24,317 nt of DNA from Pelargonium nanum. Lineage: Eukaryota; Streptophyta; Magnoliopsida; Geraniales; Geraniaceae. Positions 1 through 9,057 of this stretch are shown here, one piece after another. The first letter of the stretch is position 1, and each line of letters opens with the position of its first letter. Made by a program: the position numbers and the translations under genes. The DNA is taken from contig JAYMTF010001313.1 in the NCBI GenBank assembly GCA_036897485.1, positions 1-24,317 on the forward strand, given 5' to 3'. A model generated the notes under the pieces. That model saw only the letters and a list, made by a program, of their open reading frames with translations, was not told the DNA's origin and did not search any database.

Positions 1-500
1 ATATATATATATATACATACATATGAGTAAATATGAACGTGACATTTCATTAAATCACACCAAATTTAAGTGTATACAAAATGTTATAATTATTCAAATT
101 TCATGGACGATTTTTTTAAGTATTTCAATTAATTTGAAAAAATGGATTTTATTTATTTATTTCTGCAATGCTCGTTTTAAAAAATCAAGGGAACACAAAG
201 AGTTAGAAGTAACTCACTCAAGACATGTTGTGTTAAGCGGTTTAAGCGTTTTGAATTTTTTTTGAGATCTCGTATTTGAGTCTAGATAAGGTGGGGTTAT
301 GGTGTTGTGGACTCGAAACGCCCGAGATTTCAAACACTTATAAAAATATATTATAATTAATATGAATATGAATATTTTTTGGCTCAAACTTGGGCCTCAG
401 ATTATTGGGCTTAGGAGTTGATGCCATTAAGCCCAGATTATTGCTTCCCTAAATTTTGCTTTTCTTTTCTATTTTTTATTTTTCAAGTTCGCGGACTGTA
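1..500. other. AT-rich upstream region of the LeuRS gene
   Basis: The window opens with a short (AT)n microsatellite at about 1-16. The rest up to about 390 is AT-rich with no convincing gene; an 80-codon open frame at 23-265 has no recognisable motif and looks like chance. The promoter of the LeuRS gene probably lies in the last 150 bases. Confidence 0.6.
391..435 (+). promoter_or_regulatory. Cluster of three site II (TGGGCC/T) motifs, LeuRS promoter
   Basis: TGGGCC at 391-396, TGGGCT at 406-411 and AGCCCA (TGGGCT on the other strand) at 430-435 lie within 45 bases, roughly 100 bases before the likely transcription start. Site II elements bind TCP factors and are common in plant promoters of ribosomal-protein, translation and respiratory genes, which suits a tRNA synthetase. 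Presence is seen directly; use as a promoter is inferred from position. Confidence 0.6.
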
Positions 501-587
501 TACAAATTGCGGCGCCTGCTGCTAGGTGTGAAAGTCTCGTTCTGGATTCTTCATTCCTCAGACAAAAGCTTCCCACAATTCCTGTAT

Positions 588-611
588 ATGACCTACGCAG
601 ATCGGTGCTAA
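588..611 (+). promoter_or_regulatory. Short uORF in the LeuRS leader
   Basis: An ATG at 588 opens a seven-codon frame that stops with TAA at 609-611, just before the leader splice donor at 619. If transcription starts upstream of 588 it would be in every spliced leader and could mildly damp translation of LeuRS. No conservation can be judged from one sequence. Confidence 0.35.
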
Positions 612-618
612 ACCAGAG

Positions 619-1800
619 GTATGTGCTTTGCAAAGCCCTATCCTTTTGATCTATTTGATTGCTGTATCAGATATATCTCTGATATACTTCAACTTTTGTT
701 ATAAAAAAAATGTTATTGTAGCTTAGTATTCGGATACTTTAAGGAATTGTTGATTATTTTGTTATAATTATGCCAAATTATGATGGTGGTAAGTGATACC
801 ATGTATTTATAGGCTAAAATAAGTGTCTTGTTATGTGCATAACTAGCTAACTAACCAAAAAAGGAAAGTGATTTTTTATATATAGAGAAAGTGGACACTC
901 ATTTGGGAGTAGCAAGTTTAAACTTTGGTAGCTTATGGATTAGTAATTTTGGTTTATGAAATTAGATTTAAGAATGAGAATGGGATTCATATTTATGGTG
1001 TTTGGATTAGAACCCCCATTTCCGTTTCCGTTTCCGTTTCCTTTCCATTTCCTTACTCATTAATGACTTGATTCCCAAAGACGGATGGAATGGAATGGGA
1101 TTCTCATTTCCATTTCTTCATCTTTTAGTTTTATGCTACATTTTGCATTTCAAAAGTTCACAACTTCGTGCTCGAATGTCCGATTAGGATGATTATTTTG
1201 TTTCATGTAAAAAAATTGGGTGAACAGATTATGGGTTTTATTTTTCAAAATAATTTATATTTATATGTTAAATTTCTGGTAGAATGGAGAAACTAAGATT
1301 ACAAAATACATAACTTCTTGTTCGATCCGGTTGACTTCTTTTCACAAAATAATGCACACTTATAGCAAATCTAGATATTTTAATACCATTTATTGATTTT
1401 ATATATTTTTTTCCAGCAACGCTCATCAATCTATATATATACATATGGTAAAGCTCTATAGTTTAGAATTTAACAGTTGCTATTTCTTTTTTCTCTTCTT
1501 TTTTAGGCCTAAAAATACTATTATTAATTACTAGCATCGTGGGTGGATTCTTCAAATCCTTATAGTCTTGTATTCACATATTACTTTTTCTGTGTAAAGG
1601 CTACCCCTTGCTTTGTTAAATTCTTTTAGCATGCTAGCTTTTAGTCTACCATCCATACATGCTTTAGGGTGGAAGTGATTTAAATTGGACCTTGTTATAG
1701 CAGTTGTATGAGAAGTTTGGAGTTTGCTGTAGAATGTATATGATTTATTTGTTGTTTTCAATTTCTATGGATGATTATGGATTTTTTTTCCCTCTTACAG
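619..1800 (+). other. 5'UTR intron of the LeuRS gene
   Basis: The donor CAGAG|GTATGTG at 618/619 and the acceptor with a long T-rich tract ending in TTACAG at 1800 are close to consensus. Splicing would join a leader exon (about 500-618) to 1801, leaving 19 bases before the ATG at 1820. The 1182-base intron contains a (TTTCCG)n-like tract at about 1018-1040 and GGAAT/ATTCC-rich DNA at 970-1125, but no open frame of note. Large leader introns near the start of housekeeping plant genes often raise expression. Confidence 0.75.
970..1125. repeat. GGAATGG/CCATTTCC-rich segment with inverted arms, possible MITE remnant
   Basis: Within the LeuRS leader intron, AATGAGAATGGGATTC near 973 faces its partial inverse GGAATGGGATTCTCATT near 1096. 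Between them lies a CCGTTT/CCATTT-rich tract. The arms match exactly over about 9 bases and more loosely beyond. Sequence of this style recurs in plant genomes as dispersed repeats, but I see no clean target duplication, so the element type is left open. Confidence 0.3.
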
Positions 1801-1819
1801 TAGCTGTCTGTTTCACAAG

Positions 1820-4800
1820 ATGGCATCAGAGGGTGGAAAGAGCTTTGCGAGGAGGGACCGTCTAAGGGAGATTGAGGCAGATGTTCAACGATGGTGGGAA
1901 GAAAATGATGTTTTTAGGGCTGAATCTTGTGAAAGCCCTCCTAAGCCAGGGGAGAAGTTTTTTGGCAACTTTCCATTTCCTTATATGAATGGTTTTTTGC
2001 ATCTTGGGCACGCTTTCTCGCTTTCAAAGCTTGATTTTGCTGCAGCCTATCACAGATTAAGAGGTGCGAATGTGCTTATGCCTTTTGGTTTCCACTGCAC
2101 GGGAATGCCCATCAAGGCATCTGCAGATAAACTTGCTAGGGAGATTCAGCAGTTTGGGAATCCACCAGTGTTTCCTACTGATGTGGAGGAACAAGTAGAC
2201 CCACAACCACAAGCTGAGGTTGCAAATGGTGGAGAACAACCAGATAAGTTTAAGGGAAAGAAGTCAAAGGCTGCATCAAAATCCGGCGGACAAGTGTACC
2301 AATGGGAGATTATGCGCAGTTTTGGCCTGGGTGATAGTGATATATCCAAGTTCCAGGATCCATATAACTGGCTTACCTTTTTTCCCCCAATCGCAGTGGA
2401 AGACCTTAAAGCTTTTGGCTTGGGTTGCGACTGGAGACGTTCCTTTATCACTACAGATATGAACCCATTTTTTGATTCCTTCGTCCGGTGGCAGATGAGG
2501 AAGTTGAAATCCATGGGTAAGATTGTCAAGGATGTTAGATACACAATATACTCTCCCTTAGACGGCCAGCCATGTGCAGACCATGACAGGGCAAGTGGTG
2601 AAGGAGTTCAGCCCCAAGATTACACCCTTATTAAGATGGAGGTTGTGTCACCTTACCCTCCTAAATTGAAAGCTTTGGAGGGAAGAAGAGTATTCTTGGC
2701 TGCTGCAACATTGAGACCTGAGACTATGTATGGGCAAACAAATGCATGGGTATTGCCTGATGGTAAATATGGGGCATACGAAATCAATGAAACTGATGTG
2801 TTTGTTATTGCACAGAAAGCAGCTTTGAACCTTGCATATCAAAAGTTCTCAAGGATTCCAGAGAAACCTACATGCTTGGTTGAGCTGACTGGCCTTGATT
2901 TGATTGGGCTTCCATTGAAGTCTCCTTTATCACTCAATGAAGTCATATATGCTCTTCCCATGTTGACCATACTAATGGACAAAGGTACGGGGGTTGTGAC
3001 TAGTGTGCCTAGTGATTCTCCGGATGATTATATGGCCATGCATGATCTAAAAGCAAAGCCAGCTCTTAGGGCTAAGTATGGTGTGCAGGATGAATGGGTA
3101 ATGCCCTTTGAGACTATACCAATTATTAACATCCCAGAATTTGGAGATAAGGCGGCTGAAAAAGTTTGCATGGATCTGAAAATCAAAAGCCAAAATGAGA
3201 AAGATAAGCTTCAAGAGGCAAAGAGGTTGACATATCTGAAAGGGTTTAATGAAGGGACACTACTTGTTGGAGAATATGCCGGAAGAAGAGTTCAGGAAGT
3301 CAAGCCATTGATCAGGAACATGCTTATAGAGACAGGACAGGCAATTATGTATAGTGAGCCCGAGAAGCGGGTGATGTCCCGGTCAGGCGATGAGTGTGTT
3401 GTGGCTCTTACTGACCAATGGTACATAACATATGGAGAACCAGAATGGAAGAAATTAGCAGAGGAGTGCTTATCGAACATGAATCTATACTCCGATGAGA
3501 CGCGTCATGGATTTGAACATACCTTGGGTTGGCTGAACCAATGGGCTTGCTCACGTTCCTTTGGACTCGGCACTCGCATTCCTTGGGATGAACAATTTTT
3601 AGTAGAGTCATTATCTGATTCCACCCTTTACATGGCTTATTACACCATTGCTCATCTACTACACAAAGACATGTATGGATCCAGTAGCAACTTAAAAGCT
3701 GAGCAAATGACTGATGATGTTTGGGATTTTATTCTATGTGATGGCCCATATCCCAAATCAACCAACATATCCTCTCATATTCTTAACAAGATGAAGCAAG
3801 AATTTGAATATTGGTACCCATTTGACCTACGAGTCTCTGGTAAGGACCTCATCCAAAATCATTTGACATTCTGTATCTACAACCACACAGCACTTATGCC
3901 CAAGAAGCATTGGCCTCGCGGCTTTAGATGCAATGGACACATCATGCTCAATTCTGAGAAGATGTCTAAGTCTACAGGAAATTTCAGGACATTGCGCCAG
4001 GCTATTGAGGAATTTTCTGCTGATGCCACACGAATCTCTTTGGCTGATGCTGGGGATGGTGTTGATGATGCAAATTTTGTGTTTGAGGTTGCAAATGCTG
4101 CAATCCTCAAGCTCACTAAAGAACTTACGTGGATGGAAGAGGTTCTAGCTGCAGAATCATCTTTGAGAACTGGCCCACCTTCTTCCTATGCAGACAGGGT
4201 GTTTGCAAATGAGATCAACATTGCTGTCAAATCAGTTGAGCTGCATTACCAGAACTGTATGTTTCGAGAAGCTCTCAAGAATGGATTCTACGATCTTCAA
4301 AATGCTAGGGATGCATACAGATTAGCTTGTGGCGTTATGGGGATGAACCGTGATTTGGTGTTGCGCTATATGGATGTTGAAACACGGCTTATTACTCCAA
4401 TCTGCCCACATTATGCCGAGTATGTTTGGAGGAAGGTTCTAAAGAAGGGTGGGTTTGTGGTGAAAGCAGGATGGCCTACTGGTGATGCCCCAGATCTAAC
4501 TCTCAAGAGTGCCAATAAGTATTTACATGATTCGATTGGTAGAATGAAGAAACTGCATGAAAATCAGGTATCAGGTCCCAAGAAAAAAAACAAGAAGGGA
4601 GCACCGGCTTCAGTTCCATCAGCAACCGAAAACATCAAGCTAACAATAGGCTTGATATATGTGAACGAGCAATTTGATGGATGGAAAGCAGAGTGCTTGA
4701 GGATACTCCAAAACAAATTTAACAGTGAAACCCTCTCTTTTGCCCCAGATACGGATACAGAGCTATTGGATGTGTTGCAGAAGATTTCTGTGGGTCAGGG

Positions 4801-5089
4801 TAAAAATGTTAAGCAAACCCAAAAGGAGTGTATGCCTTTCATAAGATTCAAGAAGGATGAAGCAATTGCTCTTGGGAGTGGGGCCTTGGATTTGAAGCAG
4901 CCATTTGTAGAAATCGAGGTGCTTCAGGAGAACTTGGACTTTATTAAGAAACAGCTTGGTCTTGAAGAGGTGGAGATTTTGTCTGCGAGTGACCCTGATG
5001 CTCTCCAGAAGGCTGGTTCTCTGGTCACAGTGATAAATCAGAATCCTCCATCCCCTGGAAGTCCAACTGCCATCTTCTTGAGTGGGTAA
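1820..5089 (+). CDS. LeuRS: Leucyl-tRNA synthetase, cytosolic (archaeal/eukaryotic type)
   Basis: Charges cytosolic tRNA(Leu) with leucine using ATP (EC 6.1.1.4) for translation. The 1089-residue reading frame is uninterrupted and of normal length for the eukaryotic cytosolic enzyme. The class I signature HLGH is at residues 61-64 after the FPFPYMNG segment. The CP1 editing domain includes LRPETMYGQTNAWV near residue 300. The KMSKS loop is at 714-718, followed by the anticodon-binding helical domain and a C-terminal region with a lysine-rich stretch (PKKKNKKG) near 925. There is no N-terminal transit peptide, so this is not the organellar (bacterial-type) LeuRS. The ATG at 1820 is the first in frame after the leader splice at 1800/1801. 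The TAA at 5087-5089 overlaps a strong donor (GG|GTAAGA); splicing there would replace the end by one extra Ser before another TAA. Neighbour GXM is convergent. The same gene pair is adjacent in Arabidopsis, from memory. Confidence 0.97.
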   Translation: MASEGGKSFARRDRLREIEADVQRWWEENDVFRAESCESPPKPGEKFFGNFPFPYMNGFLHLGHAFSLSKLDFAAAYHRLRGANVLMPFGFHCTGMPIKASADKLAREIQQFGNPPVFPTDVEEQVDPQPQAEVANGGEQPDKFKGKKSKAASKSGGQVYQWEIMRSFGLGDSDISKFQDPYNWLTFFPPIAVEDLKAFGLGCDWRRSFITTDMNPFFDSFVRWQMRKLKSMGKIVKDVRYTIYSPLDGQPCADHDRASGEGVQPQDYTLIKMEVVSPYPPKLKALEGRRVFLAAATLRPETMYGQTNAWVLPDGKYGAYEINETDVFVIAQKAALNLAYQKFSRIPEKPTCLVELTGLDLIGLPLKSPLSLNEVIYALPMLTILMDKGTGVVTSVPSDSPDDYMAMHDLKAKPALRAKYGVQDEWVMPFETIPIINIPEFGDKAAEKVCMDLKIKSQNEKDKLQEAKRLTYLKGFNEGTLLVGEYAGRRVQEVKPLIRNMLIETGQAIMYSEPEKRVMSRSGDECVVALTDQWYITYGEPEWKKLAEECLSNMNLYSDETRHGFEHTLGWLNQWACSRSFGLGTRIPWDEQFLVESLSDSTLYMAYYTIAHLLHKDMYGSSSNLKAEQMTDDVWDFILCDGPYPKSTNISSHILNKMKQEFEYWYPFDLRVSGKDLIQNHLTFCIYNHTALMPKKHWPRGFRCNGHIMLNSEKMSKSTGNFRTLRQAIEEFSADATRISLADAGDGVDDANFVFEVANAAILKLTKELTWMEEVLAAESSLRTGPPSSYADRVFANEINIAVKSVELHYQNCMFREALKNGFYDLQNARDAYRLACGVMGMNRDLVLRYMDVETRLITPICPHYAEYVWRKVLKKGGFVVKAGWPTGDAPDLTLKSANKYLHDSIGRMKKLHENQVSGPKKKNKKGAPASVPSATENIKLTIGLIYVNEQFDGWKAECLRILQNKFNSETLSFAPDTDTELLDVLQKISVGQGKNVKQTQKECMPFIRFKKDEAIALGSGALDLKQPFVEIEVLQENLDFIKKQLGLEEVEILSASDPDALQKAGSLVTVINQNPPSPGSPTAIFLSG

Positions 5090-5618
5090 GAAAATTGATC
5101 TGGTACATTTTAGTTAATAGTATCTTGATGTACATCTGTCTATATATTGACCAATTATGTATGTAGTTATTTTACCACTTTAATGTCATTGGCATGAAAT
5201 CCTGGTTTCACTATAAAAAAAGTTCTAGGTAAATTTAATTGGAAAATAAATTCCTTGTAACTAAATCAGCAAACTTGCCTGTCAGATTTTCAGTTTGTAA
5301 GGCTTTTGGACTTTCATTTTTTTTCTTTCTTTTTCTTCCTCATTTCCTTGATAATCTGGATCAGTTGGTAACTTGGTAATGTAGTTCTTTGTTTTTCCTT
5401 TTTTCTATTTGTTAAATTTGATAATGGGCTACATATAATGACATGGCTTCCATTGCTAAAATGGCAACCATGTTAGTAGCGTTTGGCTTCCACCATTATA
5501 TGTTGCTCATTCATTTTATATTTATCCGATGTGGGATACTTTATATTTCTTGTTTCCCATCTCCTTCGTATTGTTCAAGTTTTTTGAGGTTTAACTACTG
5601 GAACATTTGAAATTTCAG
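5086..5618 (+). other. Probable intron removing the LeuRS stop codon / start of 3'UTR
   Basis: The donor AGTGG|GTAAGA begins at 5086, inside the last sense codon, and includes the annotated TAA. A matching acceptor, GAAATTTCAG|GAGC, ends at 5618. Splicing rebuilds GGG, then AGC and TAA (5623-5625), so the protein would end LSGS instead of LSG. The 533-base stretch is T-rich, as plant introns are. Whether it is spliced always, sometimes or never cannot be told from DNA alone. Confidence 0.55.
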
Positions 5619-5678
5619 GAGCTAATTTGAGAAGCTTGTCAGATAGAAATTTGCACCGCTTGTTTCAACCTTGAGAAG

Positions 5679-6643
5679 GTATGACATAAATATTCCTTTT
5701 TGAGTATATTTTTGTAAGTGGATGTTGTGAAATCCAGAGTATTTAAATGTGTAGTATTTATGAAAATGGTGTGTGAAAAAGGCACGAGTGTACTTTGTGT
5801 TGTGGTTTCGAACTTATAGCAAATCAAGATGATATATGTTGGAAATTCAACTTTTTATGGGATGCCATTAATTATGATACATCAGACTAAATTGTGTTTA
5901 ATGCATGCAAACTAAACTGTGGTGTTCGAATGACAATGTATCGTGGATCCATATAAATATCGTCTTCTAATACATGACCTATTAATGCTTGAATAAACAT
6001 TCTTTCCGGCACCACCCCATTTCGAGGACTTAGAGAAAAGTGGTGCCCCAATCTGTTCTATGTACAACAATATATTGAACTACTATTACTACGCCCACAA
6101 GTTTGTGCGTATGATACCCCTTTTCTTTATTAGAAGCCTTATCCAAGAGGAGAAAGACCTTGCGCCTGTCCTTGTCCTTTCACTCTACAGATGAGGATAA
6201 TGTAGTAAACTTATCAATAGTCGAGCATTAACTTTTCAAAGTGGAAAACAAGTGCATACCAAAAGGTGGGATGTAGGGGAGCAATTATATGTAGTTAGTT
6301 GTCTGATATTACCAACTTACTTGTAGCTAGTTACAATAAAGGCCCAAAGGGCATGAGTGGGAAGTTCACAACAAACACTATTCTCCTTACAAAGATTGTT
6401 GGGATGAATGAATACTTTATTGTTGTGTGGAATTGGTAGAAGTGTAATCATATGTTTGCCAATTGATCATTTAATGCATATATGTATTGCTCATGCTTAT
6501 CAGCTTACATGTTAACTTCTGTTACATCATTGTCTTGCTTGGGTGTGTTCTTAATCTCTCCCTCTATTGTTTTTCTCTTTCACCAAGTTGATCGGTTATA
6601 TGATATTGACTAATAATTTGCTTTAAACTTTTTGTTTATGCAG
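5679..6643 (+). other. Probable second downstream intron in the LeuRS 3'UTR
   Basis: The donor TTGAGAAG|GTATGAC at 5679 and the acceptor TTTTTGTTTATGCAG|TACA at 6643, with a branch-site-like TTGACTAAT about 35 bases upstream, would bound a 965-base intron. It would leave a 60-base exon (5619-5678) and a terminal exon from 6644. The coding potential of the whole 5090-7276 stretch is poor, so it is best read as 3'UTR plus introns. The terminal exon probably ends somewhere between 6830 and 7050; no single poly(A) signal stands out. Confidence 0.4.
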
Positions 6644-7276
6644 TACATTTCTGAACATAGATGGTTTTCCACTTTTCCTGGCCTGTTGTGTTTTGAACTT
6701 GTCAGAAGTCAACTACCTGATTTCTGTGTTTACAATTGGCCATCTCATCCTTCAGCTCACGTCGTTTTGAAGAGTTTTGACGCTGAATGTTCTTCCCTTC
6801 TGGTACCATAGAAACAATTATTTGCCAGACATAAACTATCAAGCTCTTGAACATGCTTATATTTTAGAGCAGGTTGGTGTTAACTGTTAAGAAACATACA
6901 TACATATATTTTGACATTTTTATGTTTGTACTTTAGGCTTGTTATGACAAAAGTTCGATGTTTTGCTTTCTCGTTTTCTATGTTCTCAATATGTTGGTTA
7001 TTCCTGAGTGCTTAAGTTGACAATAGATCACTGGTTGCATTCAACATCAAGATCCAACCTTGAAAACCTGCAAGCATGAACTTATGATTCTTAGTTCTCA
7101 CAGTAGGCTAGCCAAAGGTTTCGGATGGAGTGATGTCATTTTTATTTATTTTCATCCATCTATATATATTCGGGATGATCTGACAGCAGAAAAAAGCTTA
7201 TTCTAGTCTCCTAAACAATTTTGATAAAAAAGAGGACGCGGTTCTCGAACATAAAACTATAGATGGTAGATGAAAT
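6644..7276. other. Convergent 3' ends of LeuRS and GXM; no gene
   Basis: This stretch holds the probable last LeuRS 3'UTR exon on the + strand and the GXM 3'UTR on the - strand. A - strand AATAAATAAAA-like run (seen as TTTTATTTATT at about 7140-7150), about 130 bases past the GXM stop, is a candidate poly(A) signal. The first 30 bases of the + strand exon resemble the start of cytochrome c exon 3 (see findings). No reading frame is convincing. Confidence 0.4.
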
Positions 7277-8149
7277 TTATTCTGGGCAGAAAGGCCTGTC
7301 TGAGCCATCCTTGTGACTAGGAATTGTGAAGTGTCTTAACCTTCCTTTTTGTTTCTTCATATACTTGTCACACAGAAATGCCCTAGAGAACTTATCTTCC
7401 ACCTCTCTATTCACATCATGCACAAACACATCGGTCTCTCCTTCCTCCTTATTCCTAGCCATCATCCCCGCCGTGTATATGGCACTCATCCTCCCCGGAG
7501 CCTCCTCGTAGTACCCAGTAGGCGCATCCACCATGATCACATCCCATTTCGTCTCATAAATTTCATTTGGCAAGCCCTTTAGAGCAAGCTGGCAGATAGA
7601 GTTTTTAGGGTCTTCCACTGCTGTGCACTCAGGTCTCTTGCCAACTTCCATGAGATTTCCAGCTTGATTCACCTTGCTGTCATAGGTGGCATGGTGAGAT
7701 TCTAACATTGGGAAGCGTCGTTTGATCTGCTCAATCCAGGCTTCGTCTTCTTCCAGGAAAACCGTTCGACCACCATAGTTGAGTGTGCTCCACATAAGGC
7801 TGTCATGGCCAAGGCCAAAGACTAAGAAGTTGCATGGAGACTTTATTTCCAGCACTCTGGCTGTCACTGAGATCTCCTTCAGTGTTTGTTGTGGAGTGAT
7901 TGCTGAGGTTGCATAGTGAAGGATTGTTTGAGCCAACGAGCGTGGAAGCTTGCTGCAAGTTGGTGAGCAATTCTCTGTTGTTGCTGCTTCTCTTGTTGCA
8001 CTAGAGATTCTTGGGAAAAAGCTGGTTCTTGGGTTTTCATTAGAAGATGAGAAGCTTGATCTCAACACAAAGAAGAGGAGGAAAGCAAGAAAGACACCTA
8101 TGATGAGGAGCTTAAGGTTTTGAGCTATAGGTTGGGCTTTAGATCTCAT
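7277..8149 (-). CDS. GXM: Glucuronoxylan 4-O-methyltransferase (DUF579 family)
   Basis: Transfers a methyl group from S-adenosylmethionine to O-4 of glucuronic acid side chains on xylan in the Golgi, during secondary cell wall formation. The 290-residue protein is intronless and of full family length. Residues 12-29 form a single membrane anchor (LKLLIIGVFLAFLLFFVL) after a short basic tail: a type II Golgi protein. A Ser-rich stem follows. The DUF579 core carries FLVFGLGHDSLMW (SAM-binding loop), TVFLEEDEAW, WDVIMVDAPTGY, PGRMSAIYTAGMMAR and DVFVHDVNREVEDKFSRAFLC, all intact. The start at 8149 is the only ATG fitting the short basic tail before the anchor; a TATA-like box lies about 115 bases upstream. 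The protein resembles GXM1-3 more than IRX15/IRX15-L, which share the fold. Position next to LeuRS and the CDK-like kinase matches GXM3 of Arabidopsis (At1g09610, from memory). Confidence 0.93.
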   Translation of the reverse strand: MRSKAQPIAQNLKLLIIGVFLAFLLFFVLRSSFSSSNENPRTSFFPRISSATREAATTENCSPTCSKLPRSLAQTILHYATSAITPQQTLKEISVTARVLEIKSPCNFLVFGLGHDSLMWSTLNYGGRTVFLEEDEAWIEQIKRRFPMLESHHATYDSKVNQAGNLMEVGKRPECTAVEDPKNSICQLALKGLPNEIYETKWDVIMVDAPTGYYEEAPGRMSAIYTAGMMARNKEEGETDVFVHDVNREVEDKFSRAFLCDKYMKKQKGRLRHFTIPSHKDGSDRPFCPE

Positions 8150-8259
8150 GTTTAGTGTATTTTTCCGGTCTGGTTTCTGTTTGGAGAGAGGGAAAGTAAG
8201 AGAAAACTAAAGAATGTGGATGTTGTGGTTGTTGATGGGTCTGGAGAGCAAAGTGGGGT

Positions 8260-8267
8260 GTTATATT
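8260..8267 (-). promoter_or_regulatory. TATA box of the GXM gene
   Basis: On the - strand the sequence reads CCAAAATATAACACC. Initiation about 30 bases downstream would give a leader of about 80 bases, CT-rich and without any upstream ATG, ending TAAACATGAG at the start codon. A clear TATA box suits a tissue-restricted gene such as a xylan methyltransferase. Confidence 0.55.
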
Positions 8268-8399
8268 TTGGTGCTGAGTTGAGAACACAAGATTTGTTTT
8301 AAGATTCTTAGACACGAAGTTAAGGAACATTGGAGATTGTTGATGAAGACAAGAGAGCTGTAAGTGGTTTTGATGAAGCAATACAGTAGTTGGCACAAC

Positions 8400-9057
8400 C
8401 TAATTACTGATTAATTCAGCTTGGTGGACACTTCTTTTCTCCATATTCTTTTGTTTTGTTAAGTTTATGCAAATGTTCTGTTTGGATAAGCTGAAATGTC
8501 AAACTCTTCTAAGTTGGTGAAGAATGTCTGTTGACAAATGAACTATAATGCATGTCAAATCTCATCAACACTAACAGATTGCAGATCAGCCATTCAAATT
8601 CCAATTTAACAGAGCAGTTGATAATGCGAACGAGATATGATAAATACACATCAATATGTATTCGTATCGAGAAATAGTACTTTTGCAGATGCCCAATTGC
8701 CAGTTAAGAACAAAAATCATCAGAACTGGTACAATCACACAACTCTTCATGCAATATGATGTGAAATTGATTATAGAAGCTAAATTTAAGCTGTACAATG
8801 TTGTTAATCTCCTGAAACTGAACAATGCTGAGGAGGCTTCCCTCCATTTGAAAACCAAACTATAAACTAATGTGTTGGAATTGTCCACCATTCTGGTTCA
8901 TACAAAGCTTTTATAAGCTCTGTGATTCCAAGTTGCTTCTGCTTGTAAGAGTAGTCAGATGCTGAAAAGAATGCTTTTTTGTTTTCCGATATAAGAATTA
9001 TGTCCCTCTGTCGGTGGTTCCGAGCCTAAATTAAGGCTGCCAAATATATCTTCATGG
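8400..9057. other. Spacer between the GXM promoter and the kinase 3' end
   Basis: On the - strand this runs from the kinase stop through its 3'UTR (probably to about 8880) into the distal GXM promoter. Short open frames on both strands here lack motifs and look like chance. No RNA gene or repeat was recognised. Confidence 0.4.

Noticed and set aside
2057..4148. Several 60-130 codon open frames antisense to, or out of frame with, LeuRS
   Set aside because: They lie wholly within a well-supported coding exon, have no motifs and are explained by its codon structure.
6250..6430. LTR-like stretch in the LeuRS downstream region (GTAGTTAGTTG, ACTTTATTGTTGTG)
   Set aside because: It has the look of a copia-type LTR, but I found no second copy, primer-binding site or target duplication.
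8139..8396. 85-codon - strand frame across the GXM leader
   Set aside because: It begins with GTG, has no recognisable domain and overlaps the TATA box and leader of GXM.
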